Part shown: piece by piece, positions 43,241 through 52,086 of the stretch
Numbering within the stretch: the first letter of the stretch is position 1
How the letters are laid out: each line of letters opens with the position of its first letter
DNA from: Syntrophaceae bacterium
GTDB lineage: Bacteria; Desulfobacterota; Syntrophia; Syntrophales; UBA2192
Reading direction: 5' to 3'
NCBI GenBank assembly: GCA_013177795.1
Contig: JABLXY010000003.1
Span: 289,244-353,243, forward strand
DNA length: 64,000 bases
Position numbers and translations under genes: made by a program
Notes under the pieces: generated by a model
What the model saw: only the letters and a program-made list of their open reading frames with translations
What the model was told of the DNA's origin: nothing
The model's database searches: none

Positions 43241-45349
43241 CTAGTTGATGTCCGTGTCTCCGCTGATCTGGACATGGTGCGACGCGGCAATCTCCACGTC
43301 TTGCCCCGCGACGGCCACCCGGCTCGAGCCGTTGACCGACACCCCGGTGCCGCTGATCTCGATGGTGCCGTCCTTGTCGAGCCGGATCGAGGATTTGCCG
43401 CAGGTGATCCTGATGCTGTCCCCGGCCGCGATGTCGTAGCTCTTGCCCACCATCGTCTTCTTGATGAGCCCCACCTCCTCGGCCTGCCCGAGACCCACGG
43501 CCGTGTTCATGGCCCCCGCCACCGTGACGGCCAGCGCCCCGCCCACGGTCAGCGCCTTGGCCCCGCCCACGGTCTCCGCCGAGGCCAGCGTCACGGTCTC
43601 CGTCTTCGCGCCCCCCACCGTCACGCTCTGGTTCGAGCCCACGTTCAGGCTCATGTTCTGCCCGATCGTCTCGCTGTGGTTGGCCCCGACCCGGATCTCC
43701 TTGTTGACCCCGATCGTCTCGCTCTGGCTGGCCCCCACGGTCTTGATGCGGTTGTTGCCCACCGCGAGCGTCTCGTCATGGCCCACGCTCTGGCCCTTGT
43801 CGTTCTTGATCAGGATGTTCCAGTCGCGCTCGCCCTGCAGGTAGATGTGCTCCTCGCCCAGCTTGTCCTCGAAGCGCAGTTCGTTGAAGCCCTCGCCCTT
43901 GGGGTAGCTGCGGGTCCGGATGCCGCTCTGCGTCTTGTGGTGCCTAAGGTCGTAGAGCGGCTGGTTGTCCTGGTTGTAGAGGCAGCCCACGATGATGGGC
44001 CAGTCCGGGTCTCCCTCCATGAAGGCCACCAGCACCTCGTCGCCCACGCGGGGGATGAACTGGGCACCCCAGCCCCCGCCCCCCCAGGCCTGCGCCGTGC
44101 GCAGCCAGCAGGAGCTCTTCTCGTCTCTCTTCCCCAGGCGGTCCCAGTGGAACTGCACCTTCACGCGGCCCCAGTCGTCGGTGTAGATCTCCTCGCCCTC
44201 CGGGCCCACGACCGTGGCGGTCTGGAGACCCTGGATGACCGGCTTGTCGATGGCCCTTCCCGGGCGCAGGGGAACCGTCGCGGGAATCGCTGTGAGATGG
44301 TTCTGATAGCTGAAATCGCCCCCGATACCCGATTTCTCGCCGAGCACATGAAACTGCGAGCCGTTGTGTCTGACCATGACGCAGACGTATTTCCGGTCCA
44401 ACTCCGAGAAATCGTGGCCGTCGAGCTCGAACGTGAAGCCCGGTATGAGCCTCGGGCTGTTGCTGCTGCCCTCGGCCATCTCTTCGAAGGTCTTTTGCTC
44501 CTCGAGCCGTATCCTTGCCAGCCGCCGGCCGCGCTCCGTGTGGCCGTAGTTGCACGGGTAGTCGTAGATCTCGTACTTGTCGTGGGTCTTGCCCTGGCGC
44601 TGGACGGTGAGGTCGAGCGAGGGTTTCTTGAAGTTGTAGGCCGTCTGCACGATCTTGCCGGGGCGGACACTGCGCGTGAGGGCAAACTCGCTGACGGACT
44701 CTTCCTGCGCGACGAGACCCCCGCCGGCGTTGCATGTCACCCTTGGATTGCCCTCGATCGGCTTGTAGGCGATGGTGCTGTCGGCAAAGACCAGCACATG
44801 CTTGTCCCGGTAGTGCTCGAAGAAGTAGAAGAGCCCTTCCTCCTCGAGGAGACGGGAGATGAAGATGAGGTCGGTCTCGCGGTATTGAACGCAATGCCTG
44901 CGCGGTTCGTAGCTCTCCGTGAGCCTGAATTCGTATCGATCCGTGGGGATGTTGTTGTCCTTGAGGATCTCCTTGACGATCTCGATGACGGATTTCTCCT
45001 GGAAGATGCGGCAGTCCTGGTTGAGCATCGAGAACCAGATGGAGGGCACCATTTTTGCCTGATACAGATAAAACCGCCCGTTTTTCCCGGACAGCATGAA
45101 CTGGCTGATAACGCCGTGGAAATAGCGATCCCCGGTTTGCCCCACTACCGTCAGCAGCCCTTGCTTCTCGATCACATCCGCGGCCTTGATTTGGTCCTCG
45201 CTGATCAGAGAGAGGCTGACATCGAAAGGCGCGGAGATCTTCTCATCGGCGTTGAAGCTCTCGACGGCGATCCGGTAGTCTGCGCCCGATACGCTGAACT
45301 TGATCTTGCTCGCCTTCAGCGCATCGGCAATCGTCTCCATCACGGCCAT
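43241..45349 (-). CDS. vgrG: VgrG (TssI), T6SS spike protein
   Basis: A 702-residue VgrG: gp27-like base region from the N-terminus, then gp5-like OB-fold (GRVKVQFHWDRLGKRDEKSSCWLRTAQAWGGGGWGAQFIPRVGDEVLVAFMEGDPDWPIIVG) around residue 400-460. The spike is a long beta-helix of repeats such as SETIG, NQSVTVGG and SAETVGG. There is no C-terminal effector extension, so cargo must be carried separately. The start at 45349 is chosen over an ATG two codons earlier because GGAGG has better spacing to it. Last gene of the minus-strand block, after the candidate effector. Confidence 0.94.
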   Translation of the reverse strand: MAVMETIADALKASKIKFSVSGADYRIAVESFNADEKISAPFDVSLSLISEDQIKAADVIEKQGLLTVVGQTGDRYFHGVISQFMLSGKNGRFYLYQAKMVPSIWFSMLNQDCRIFQEKSVIEIVKEILKDNNIPTDRYEFRLTESYEPRRHCVQYRETDLIFISRLLEEEGLFYFFEHYRDKHVLVFADSTIAYKPIEGNPRVTCNAGGGLVAQEESVSEFALTRSVRPGKIVQTAYNFKKPSLDLTVQRQGKTHDKYEIYDYPCNYGHTERGRRLARIRLEEQKTFEEMAEGSSNSPRLIPGFTFELDGHDFSELDRKYVCVMVRHNGSQFHVLGEKSGIGGDFSYQNHLTAIPATVPLRPGRAIDKPVIQGLQTATVVGPEGEEIYTDDWGRVKVQFHWDRLGKRDEKSSCWLRTAQAWGGGGWGAQFIPRVGDEVLVAFMEGDPDWPIIVGCLYNQDNQPLYDLRHHKTQSGIRTRSYPKGEGFNELRFEDKLGEEHIYLQGERDWNILIKNDKGQSVGHDETLAVGNNRIKTVGASQSETIGVNKEIRVGANHSETIGQNMSLNVGSNQSVTVGGAKTETVTLASAETVGGAKALTVGGALAVTVAGAMNTAVGLGQAEEVGLIKKTMVGKSYDIAAGDSIRITCGKSSIRLDKDGTIEISGTGVSVNGSSRVAVAGQDVEIAASHHVQISGDTDIN

Positions 45350-45384
45350 GATCATCCCCTCCCATGATCACTTCCTTCGAAGCA

Positions 45385-45984
45385 CTACGGCATCATTTTC
45401 TTCCAGCGGTCAGTGAGACCGCCGTCATTCAGATTTCCATCCGTTATCCACCACCGGTCCCGGATACGGCCCGGGACAGGCTGCGGCGGGACGACCCCTT
45501 GCGGTGGTGAAGCTTTTTGATTGGAAGGCTCGATGACCTCAATCGTGCCTTCCTGAAAGCCCTCTTGTCTCTGCATGGCATCGAGAAGTTTTTCCATCTC
45601 CTCGGGCTTGAGATCCTTTATATTTGTGTTGTCTACGTCCAGACCGGTCCATTTCTTAATATGATCAGCGTACGTTTCAGGGTCGTTATTGTCGGATTTG
45701 GGCGCGTAAACCCTTATCATCTTCCTGATCGATTCAGAATCTCCGTACTTTCCCCTGATCAGTTCTCTTTTCGCCTTTCTGCCCGTTTCTACGTCCGGGA
45801 AAATGGCAAATTTCCCGTCATCCCCTATTGCCCCATGCCTTGTTGCCCAACTGCCTTTGATGATGTTGCCCGGGTTGTTATTTCGCCAGGCGGGGGATCC
45901 GTTCTTCCTGATGGTTTGTCTGCCGTTTTGATCAGTATACATAATCGACTTGCCGGGGCCTTTTTTCGCTGACACAGTAGGCAT
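45385..45984 (-). CDS. Candidate T6SS lysozyme-like effector (NNPGN family)
   Basis: A 199-residue protein. Residues 31-40 (PAWRNNNPGN), followed by FAIFPDVETGRKAKRELIRGKYGDSESIRKMIRVYAPKSDNND and YADHI, resemble a family of phage tail and secreted proteins likely to cleave peptidoglycan. That assignment is by recalled pattern only. There is no signal peptide. It lies 35 bases before vgrG on the same strand and 11 bases after a periplasmic protein, the arrangement of a VgrG-linked cargo and immunity pair. Its GC is visibly lower than the flanks. Alternatives are a structural or adaptor protein. Confidence 0.6.
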   Translation of the reverse strand: MPTVSAKKGPGKSIMYTDQNGRQTIRKNGSPAWRNNNPGNIIKGSWATRHGAIGDDGKFAIFPDVETGRKAKRELIRGKYGDSESIRKMIRVYAPKSDNNDPETYADHIKKWTGLDVDNTNIKDLKPEEMEKLLDAMQRQEGFQEGTIEVIEPSNQKASPPQGVVPPQPVPGRIRDRWWITDGNLNDGGLTDRWKKMMP

Positions 45985-45995
45985 ATGACGTGCCT

Positions 45996-46727
45996 TTATG
46001 GCTTGCTTCCAATAAGCTTCTTTATGGTTTTCATCTCGCTGGAAATCACGTCAATTTTTTCTGCATCGTCCAATCCGGGGTACTTTTTCCGGGTCACATA
46101 CTGTCTCTTCAAGCCGTAACTTTCCGCATTTTGAAGGGTATATATTCTTATGGTGTAATTATGGTTTCCATACAGAGTCTCCCTTTCCGCATTCCAAATC
46201 CTGTTCGCGGTGACAAAAACCCCCTCGATGCCATGCAAATTTGGGATAATGACGTATTCCCCCTGGAGATTGATTCGTGTCGTCGGCAAGAGATTATGGA
46301 ACGTGCCGCTGCGCGAATGATACGTCCATATCGTAATGAGGCGTGTCGGCTCGACCTTACCCCCTGCCTCCGCGACAAACAATACTCCCGATTTCGGTGA
46401 GCGGGATTCACGAATCGCGACAAGTTTCAATTCCACAAAAATCGGGAATGCCTCGCTCCCGTCCTTTGCATAAAAACACTGCCTCGTACCGGAATCATTC
46501 AGCGGATTGAAACACAATCTGGCGGGCTTTTCTGTCATCTCCAGAGAGACGGTATCCGTCTCCCTGACCTGGTAGGCAGTGGCGGACCACTCGTTCGTTG
46601 TTCCCAGTGCAGTGCCAAGGTTAACATTCCCTACGGAAACGTAATCAGGATGATCGGCTTCGACTCCAGATGCGTGCAGCAGCATTACAATCAACGATAA
46701 AATGAGACAGGCGACACCCTTTTTCAT
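45996..46727 (-). CDS. Secreted protein, candidate immunity protein
   Basis: A 243-residue protein with a clear signal peptide (KKGVACLILSLIVMLLHASGVEA) and a mature part rich in beta-strands with no recognised domain. AAGGAG is 11 bases upstream of the ATG. It precedes the candidate peptidoglycan-targeting effector by 11 bases on the same strand, and a periplasmic location is what an immunity protein to such an effector needs. Like the effector it is AT-richer than the neighbours. The role is inference; it may instead be an unrelated periplasmic protein. Confidence 0.6.
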   Translation of the reverse strand: MKKGVACLILSLIVMLLHASGVEADHPDYVSVGNVNLGTALGTTNEWSATAYQVRETDTVSLEMTEKPARLCFNPLNDSGTRQCFYAKDGSEAFPIFVELKLVAIRESRSPKSGVLFVAEAGGKVEPTRLITIWTYHSRSGTFHNLLPTTRINLQGEYVIIPNLHGIEGVFVTANRIWNAERETLYGNHNYTIRIYTLQNAESYGLKRQYVTRKKYPGLDDAEKIDVISSEMKTIKKLIGSKP

Positions 46728-46963
46728 CGGTAGGCACACTCCTTGTGAAGGGGATGCTATCCTCAACAGCCCCACCTCGGTGAAGTCGCGATTCTTCTGT
46801 TGCCTGGGCTGCCGCCAACGTGCATGCGTGCAGGAAATAGCCTTTGCCCGGTTTTGCCGTTCAGGTCCATACGGAAAAGGCAAAGTCCCTGCTGCAAGCA
46901 ATCCTCCTCGCCGTCGGTTTTTTCAATCGAACCGAACACGGAGGACCGACGGGAAAAGGTCGT

Positions 46964-46986
46964 GCCCTCCCCGGGTCGGGGAGGGC
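46964..46986 (-). terminator. Intrinsic terminator after hcp
   Basis: Perfect 9-base stem GCCCTCCCC / GGGGAGGGC, loop GGGTC; on the minus strand CCTTTTCCC follows shortly. It separates hcp from the low-GC cargo genes, which probably have their own promoter in 46728-46960. Confidence 0.65.
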
Positions 46987-47011
46987 CCTGCGAGAGTCTA
47001 TGCACCGGTCA

Positions 47012-47497
47012 TTATCGGGGCACGGCCCAGGAGTCCTCGGCCTCGATCCCGTCAGGCTCCCAGGTCCACTTGATCTTCTTGTACGTGAAGGACACCTCCT
47101 CCATGTGCCGGTAGGGCTCGTTCTCGGCGAGGAAGACCAGCGGCGTGCTGGGCTTCACGGAGACGACGATAGCATCTTCCAGGGTGTGCGTAAAGTAGTG
47201 CTCCTCGCTGCCCTGCTTGTTGATGCGGTACCACTTGATGGTCACGGTCTTGAGGTGCTCGCCCGTGCAGAGCGCCTGGTAGATCTTCGGCGAGCTCTTG
47301 TCGTACTCCTTGACGATCGTCAGCGGCCCGTGGATTCGCTTGCCGCTCCCGAGGCCCGACTGGGGGTCGCGGGGGATGTGGACGTCGTGGGTCATGGAGT
47401 AGACCAGGATCGTCCCCTCGCGGCCCTGCATGTCGCAGGAACCGTCGATTTTGCCCTGTTTCTCTCCCTGCATGGTCAGATGTGCTGGCATCGGCAT
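47012..47497 (-). CDS. hcp: Hcp (TssD), T6SS tube protein
   Basis: A 161-residue Hcp: MPAHLTMQGEKQGKIDGSC, a ring-forming beta-barrel with VYSMTHDVHIPRDPQSGLGSGKRIHGPLTIVKEYDKSSPKIYQALCTGEHLKTVTIKWYR. GGRIVS-type C-terminal strand VSFTYKKIKWTWEPDGIEAEDSW. AAGGAGGAGGG upstream is one of the strongest ribosome binding sites here, fitting the high copy number needed. Hcp rings stack into the inner tube and can carry small effectors. Confidence 0.95.
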   Translation of the reverse strand: MPMPAHLTMQGEKQGKIDGSCDMQGREGTILVYSMTHDVHIPRDPQSGLGSGKRIHGPLTIVKEYDKSSPKIYQALCTGEHLKTVTIKWYRINKQGSEEHYFTHTLEDAIVVSVKPSTPLVFLAENEPYRHMEEVSFTYKKIKWTWEPDGIEAEDSWAVPR

Positions 47498-47533
47498 AGA
47501 TACAACCCTCCTCCTTTGATTTTGTATCGCATC

Positions 47534-47560
47534 GGTTGCCCGGCCTCACGCCGGGCAACC
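47534..47560 (-). terminator. Hairpin between tssC and hcp
   Basis: Perfect 11-base stem GGTTGCCCGGC / GCCGGGCAACC, loop CTCAC, in the 185-base gap before hcp. No T-tract, so possibly an mRNA processing or stability element that raises hcp over the upstream genes. Confidence 0.5.
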
Positions 47561-47682
47561 CCATGGATCAGCATGCTCCCGACTCCCGGGGTACGGCTGC
47601 CCCGAAAGCCTTCCAGGGCAGGGCGGTCGTGCGCGGCACCGCGCGGCGCGGGATCGTCCTCCGGCGACGGGCCGCCCGGCTT

Positions 47683-49167
47683 CTACTCCTTTTCCAGCTT
47701 GCCCACGAGCGACAGGGTGAAGTAGGCGCCCATGTACTTGAAGTGGGGCCGCACCTTCAGCGACACCCTGTACCAGCCGGGCTCGCCCTCCACCTCCTCG
47801 ACCTTCACCTGGGCCTGGCGCAGGGGCCTGCGGCTGCGCACCCCGGGCATGGGGCTGTCCATGTCGGCCACGTACTGCCGGATCCAGTTGTTGAGCTCCG
47901 TCTCCAGGTCGGCCCGCTCCTTCCACGTGCCGATGTTCTCGCGCTGGATGACCTTCAGGTAGTGCGCCAGGCGGCTGATGATGAACATGTAGGGCAGCTG
48001 CAGCCCGAGCTTGTAGTTGCGCTCGGCCTCCTTGCCCTCCTTGCTGCTCCCGAAGTACTTCGGCTTCTGCGCCGAGTTGGCGGAGAAGAAGGCGGCGTTG
48101 TCGCTTCCCTTGCGCATGGTCAGGGCGATGAAGCCCTCCTCGGCCAGCTCGAACTCCCGGCGCTCCGAGATGAGCACCTCCGTGGGGATCTTCGTCTGGA
48201 TGGCGCCCATGGCCTCGAACTGGTGCAGCGGCAAATCGGTGACGGCGCCGCCGCCCTGGGGGCCGATGATGTTGGCGCACCAGCGGTACTGGGCGAAGCT
48301 CTCCGCGATCCGGCTCGCCAGGGCGAAGGCCGTGTTGCCCCAGCAGTAGTCCCCGTGGCTGCCGGAGACGTTCTCGCGGTAGGCGAAGCTCTTCACCGGC
48401 GCGTTCTCCGGGTCGTAGGGCAGGCGCAGCAGGAAGCGGGGCAGCGTGAGGCCCACGTAGCGGGCGTCCTCGGTCTCGCGGAAGGACTGCCACTTGATGT
48501 ACTGCGGCCCCTCGAGGATCGACCGGATGTCCTTGAGGTTCGGCAGCGCGGCGAAGTCGCTGTAGCCGAAGAAGGCCGGGCTCGCGGCGGCGAGAAACGG
48601 CGCGTGCGCCATCCCGGCCACGCCCGCCACGTACTGCAGCAGCTTCATGTCCTGCGGCCCCGGGCCGAACTCGTAGTTGCCGACGAGCACGCCGTAGGGC
48701 TGGCCGCCGAACTGGCCGTACTCGCTCGTGTAGATCGTCTTGTAGAGCCCCGACTTGGGAATCTCGGGGGCGTCCTCGAAGTCCTCCAGCAGGTCGGCCT
48801 TCGAGACGTTGAGCATCTCGATCTTGATGTTTTCCCGGAAGTCCGTGCGGTCCACGAGGAACTTCAGGGAGCGCCAGCCCGACTCGAGCCTCTGGAACTC
48901 CCGGTGGTGGAGCACCTCGTCGAGCTGCATGCCGATCTTGCGGTCGATCTCGGCGATCATGTCGTCCACGACGGCCCTGGAGACCTTCGCCGCCCTGCGG
49001 GCCGGCGTGAGCATTTGCGCCAGCAGGGCCTCCACCCCCTTGCGGGTGATCGGGTAGGCCTCGTCGGAAGGCTGCAGCCGCGTGGCCTGCACGATCTCCT
49101 CCAGCAGCGAGGTCCCCGGCGCGGTCCCGGCGGCGGCCGTTTTCTTCAGGTCTTGTGCTGTACTCAT
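47683..49167 (-). CDS. tssC: TssC, T6SS contractile sheath large subunit
   Basis: A 494-residue TssC (VipB). The conserved blocks include FQRLESGWRSLKFLVDRTDF, KIEMLNVSKADLLEDFED, YGVLVGNYEFGPGPQDM and the C-terminal VRSRRPLRQAQVKVEEVEGEPGWYRVSLKVRPHFKYMGAYFTLSLVGKL. It pairs with TssB to build the sheath. Good spacing (12 bases) to tssB upstream on the same strand. Confidence 0.96.
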   Translation of the reverse strand: MSTAQDLKKTAAAGTAPGTSLLEEIVQATRLQPSDEAYPITRKGVEALLAQMLTPARRAAKVSRAVVDDMIAEIDRKIGMQLDEVLHHREFQRLESGWRSLKFLVDRTDFRENIKIEMLNVSKADLLEDFEDAPEIPKSGLYKTIYTSEYGQFGGQPYGVLVGNYEFGPGPQDMKLLQYVAGVAGMAHAPFLAAASPAFFGYSDFAALPNLKDIRSILEGPQYIKWQSFRETEDARYVGLTLPRFLLRLPYDPENAPVKSFAYRENVSGSHGDYCWGNTAFALASRIAESFAQYRWCANIIGPQGGGAVTDLPLHQFEAMGAIQTKIPTEVLISERREFELAEEGFIALTMRKGSDNAAFFSANSAQKPKYFGSSKEGKEAERNYKLGLQLPYMFIISRLAHYLKVIQRENIGTWKERADLETELNNWIRQYVADMDSPMPGVRSRRPLRQAQVKVEEVEGEPGWYRVSLKVRPHFKYMGAYFTLSLVGKLEKE

Positions 49168-49179
49168 CGCTATCCCTCC

Positions 49180-49665
49180 CTACTCTTCGATGCCGATCTC
49201 GGCGAGAAGCTTTGCGCTGGCGTTTTCGTCCTTGAGCAGCTCCTGGATCTTCCTGCGGAATTCCGGGACGTTCGACAGGGGGCCCTTCAGCGCCCGCAGG
49301 GCCTCGCGCAGCTCGAGCAGGCGCTTGAGCTCCGGGACCTGCTCCACGATCGCCTCGGGGCCGAAATCCTTCATGGACTCGATCCTGAGGCTCAGGTGCA
49401 TGGTCTCGTCGGCATTGCCCGAGAGCCGGTTGGGCACGCTGAAGTTCAGGGTGATCCCCTGGGCCTTCAGCACCTCGTTGAAGTTGTCCTTGTCGATGGT
49501 GATGGGCTCCCGCCGCTCCAGGGGGCGGTCGTCGGTGCGGCCGGTGAAGTCGCCCATGACGAGCATCTTCAGGGGCAGCTCCACCTCCTCCTTTGCATCG
49601 CCCGCGGCGGGGCGGTAGACGATGTTGACTCTTTCCTTCGGCGCGACGGTCGGGTCCTTGGCCAT
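49180..49665 (-). CDS. tssB: TssB, T6SS contractile sheath small subunit
   Basis: A 161-residue TssB (VipA). Family blocks are ERVNIVYRP, LPLKMLVMGDFTGR, and PELKRLLELREALRALKGPLSNVPEFRRKIQELLKD. The last carries the helix in the region recognised by ClpV. Upstream AGGAGGAG is strong. It precedes tssC directly, the near-universal order. Confidence 0.96.
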   Translation of the reverse strand: MAKDPTVAPKERVNIVYRPAAGDAKEEVELPLKMLVMGDFTGRTDDRPLERREPITIDKDNFNEVLKAQGITLNFSVPNRLSGNADETMHLSLRIESMKDFGPEAIVEQVPELKRLLELREALRALKGPLSNVPEFRRKIQELLKDENASAKLLAEIGIEE

Positions 49666-49698
49666 GGTCTCCTCCTCGGTGTTATTGCATTTTCCTTG

Positions 49699-52086
49699 TT
49701 ATCCGTATTTCCCCAGGCGCAACGCCTCGGCCATGTCCAGCCGGGCGATGCGGTACAGGACATCGGCCGTTTTCGTCTTGAACGAGGCCTCCGGCTGCGA
49801 CTCCAGGCCCGAGAGGACCAGTTTCAGCCCCCGAAGCGTCAGGGAGGGCTCGTACTCCTCCAGGCGGTACGTGTCGATGTCGCGCAGGATCTGCTCCAGA
49901 TGTGGCAGGGCGAGCTTGCCCTGCCTGGCCTCGATGAGCATCCGCGAGACGGCCAGCCGCCAGAGGATCCGGTCGCGGCCGGACGATGCCTGTTTCAGGT
50001 TGCGCTGCAGCGTCTCCAGGGCCTCCAGGAGGAGGCCCTGGCCGACGAGGGCCTCGGCCTCGGCGACCTCGCCGGCGATCCGGTCCTCGCCCGGGACGGC
50101 GCCGGGCGGGGCGTCGGTCCTTGCCTCCCCGGCGGGCCGGGCATGGAGGGCGATGCCCTTGAGCCAGTTGCGGGTCTCCGGGTTGGCGAAGGGCGTGCCG
50201 TCGGCGAAGGACAGATTTTCCAGGCCGGGAAGGCGGTAAAGCAGAAACGCCGTTTCCTGGCAGACGACCCCGTGCGCCTTCAGGTGCCGGTTGCCGAGGC
50301 GGGCCAGGGCCTCGGCAACCAGCCGGTTGAGGTCGAGCCAGAAGATGAACTGGGGCAGACGCCCCTCGGCGGCCTTCAGCAGGGCCTCGGCGTTGCCCGT
50401 GTTGCGCAGGTCGAAGAGCATCCGGGCGACCTCGCCCGTCGGCGCCGGGATCCGCGTCCGCCCGCCCGCGGCGGGCGGCAGGCTCTCCACGGAAAGCCAG
50501 AGGCTCTTGCGGTTGAGCCGGTAGACGAGCGGGTTGGCCGGGTCCTGCTGCCAGAGCCGGCCGGCGATCTCGCGCAGCCGCTGCAGGTGGCTCTCGAGTT
50601 CCCGCTGCGCGCCCTGGGGCGACCGGATTCCGGGTTCCGCCGCCGCCGGCGAGGGCGCCGCGTCCGGCACGGGACCGGCGGCGGGTACGGGCTCGGCCGG
50701 CTGCGGGGCAGCCCGGGCCTGCGGGGTCTCGGGCTCCGCTTTCTCCTCCTGCGGGCAGAGCGTGCAGAGCCACTCGCGGATCGCCGCAAGGGAGGGCGGC
50801 CCGTCGAGATGCCGGCGCATGAACTGCTCGAGCCGCCCCGTGTGCTCGGCCAGCTTCGCCGCCAGGGCCGCGGGGACGGGCGTCTGCGGCAGCTGACGAA
50901 CGGCGGCCTCCGTCTTTTCCGCCCACCACTCCATGGCGCGCAGCCTGCCGCGCATCCGTTCCCTCGGCGGGTAGAGCTCCTCCCAGTACTTCCCCACGAG
51001 GTCCGTCAACAGCTTCACGCCGATGGCAAGGCCCTCGTGCTGCCGGGTGTAGACCAAGCCCACGGCGAGGTACCCCGCAACGACGAGGTCCTTGGACTTG
51101 TGGGCCAGGATGTCCGAGGCGAAGCGGACGACCTTCTCCCAGTTGACGCTGCCCGAGGCGCTCGGCGACGAGAGCTTGTCCACCTCGGCCTGCAGCTCCT
51201 CGAAGGCGGGGTCGTACCGGACATCGGAGCCGCAGGGCCTCTCGGCCGACACGGGCGCCTTGCCCAGCGACGAGAGGTCCATGGAGTGCTCGGGCCCGAT
51301 CGTGTTGTTCCAGAGGCCCGCCGACGAGACGGACCAGAGCTGCACGAAGTCGGGGGGCGCGAGCGACCGCTTGAAGGCGGCCAGGCAGGCCTTCTCCAGC
51401 GTGCCGCCCATGAAGAGGGTGCTGGGGGCCTGCTTGAGGGCCTCCCGGAAGAGGTGGTGCCAGAGGCTCACCTGCAGGATCCTGTCGACGTAAGCCCCGC
51501 GGTCGAGGCTCACGAACATCTCGGCCCGGCCCGCCAGCGCGGCGGCCTTGCGGCCGAGCTGCCTGAGATCCAGGAAGGAGGCATAGGGGTCCAGGGGCGA
51601 GCCGATCTCGTTGAGGCTCTTGCGCCGCTCCGCGTGCTCCTGCCACGCGCCGGACGGCGGCCGGACGCCGGCGAGCTCCGCCTCGAGTTTCGCCACGTCA
51701 TCGAAACGGTGCGTGGCCAGGTACTCGAGCTGGCACCAGGTGTTCTCGCAGGCGAAGGGAAGGAGGTCCCAGTGCTCCTCCCAGTCCCGCAGCGGCCCCG
51801 TGCCGATGAGGAAGAAGGGGTAGGGCCGGCCCACGCCGTCGCTGCTTTCGCGGATGACGCCGCAGACGAGGGCATCCCTGCCGGCGCCCTTTGACCAGAA
51901 GCGCCAGGAGCAGAACTCGGGCGCGGCGCCTGCCTCTGCGGTGAGCGCCTTGTAGCCACCGTCCACCCAGCTCTCGAACCCCTCAAAGAAGGGGCCGCCT
52001 TCGGCCAGCCGGATGAAGTCCTTGGCCGCGGGGTGCTTCCCCGCGGCGGCGAAACGCCAGGTCTGGATGGACACGACCGCGCTCAT
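49699..52086 (-). CDS. TagF-TssA fusion, T6SS protein
   Basis: A 795-residue protein that fuses two T6SS families. Residues 1 to about 265 match TagF (PAAKDFIRLAEGGPFFEGFESWVDGGYKAL, FCSWRFWSKGAGRDALVCGVIRESSDGVGRPYPFFLIG), a negative post-translational regulator. Residues about 275-395 are an ImpA_N/TssA domain (NWEKVVRFASDILAHKSKDLVVAGYLAVGL, GVKLLTDLVGKYWEELYPPRERMRGRLRAMEWW), and a VasJ-like C-terminal region with an alanine-proline linker at about 440-500 follows. TssA caps and primes sheath assembly. The ATG at 52086 overlaps the tssM stop (ATGA). A frameshift joining two genes can be excluded, since the frame is continuous. Confidence 0.87.
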   Translation of the reverse strand: MSAVVSIQTWRFAAAGKHPAAKDFIRLAEGGPFFEGFESWVDGGYKALTAEAGAAPEFCSWRFWSKGAGRDALVCGVIRESSDGVGRPYPFFLIGTGPLRDWEEHWDLLPFACENTWCQLEYLATHRFDDVAKLEAELAGVRPPSGAWQEHAERRKSLNEIGSPLDPYASFLDLRQLGRKAAALAGRAEMFVSLDRGAYVDRILQVSLWHHLFREALKQAPSTLFMGGTLEKACLAAFKRSLAPPDFVQLWSVSSAGLWNNTIGPEHSMDLSSLGKAPVSAERPCGSDVRYDPAFEELQAEVDKLSSPSASGSVNWEKVVRFASDILAHKSKDLVVAGYLAVGLVYTRQHEGLAIGVKLLTDLVGKYWEELYPPRERMRGRLRAMEWWAEKTEAAVRQLPQTPVPAALAAKLAEHTGRLEQFMRRHLDGPPSLAAIREWLCTLCPQEEKAEPETPQARAAPQPAEPVPAAGPVPDAAPSPAAAEPGIRSPQGAQRELESHLQRLREIAGRLWQQDPANPLVYRLNRKSLWLSVESLPPAAGGRTRIPAPTGEVARMLFDLRNTGNAEALLKAAEGRLPQFIFWLDLNRLVAEALARLGNRHLKAHGVVCQETAFLLYRLPGLENLSFADGTPFANPETRNWLKGIALHARPAGEARTDAPPGAVPGEDRIAGEVAEAEALVGQGLLLEALETLQRNLKQASSGRDRILWRLAVSRMLIEARQGKLALPHLEQILRDIDTYRLEEYEPSLTLRGLKLVLSGLESQPEASFKTKTADVLYRIARLDMAEALRLGKYG

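Noticed and set aside
43029-43244. Short plus-strand frame between clpV and vgrG
   Set aside because: Overlaps the vgrG stop, is Arg/Gly/Ala-rich, and shows no PAAR or other domain.
46889-46904. AGGAGGATTGCTTGCA on the minus strand as a sigma-54 promoter for the cargo genes
   Set aside because: TTGCA and spacing fit but the -24 box lacks TGGCA; too weak to call.
47536-51894. 1452-residue plus-strand open frame opposite tssC, tssB and the TagF-TssA gene
   Set aside because: Antisense artefact of high GC; all three minus-strand genes are convincing.
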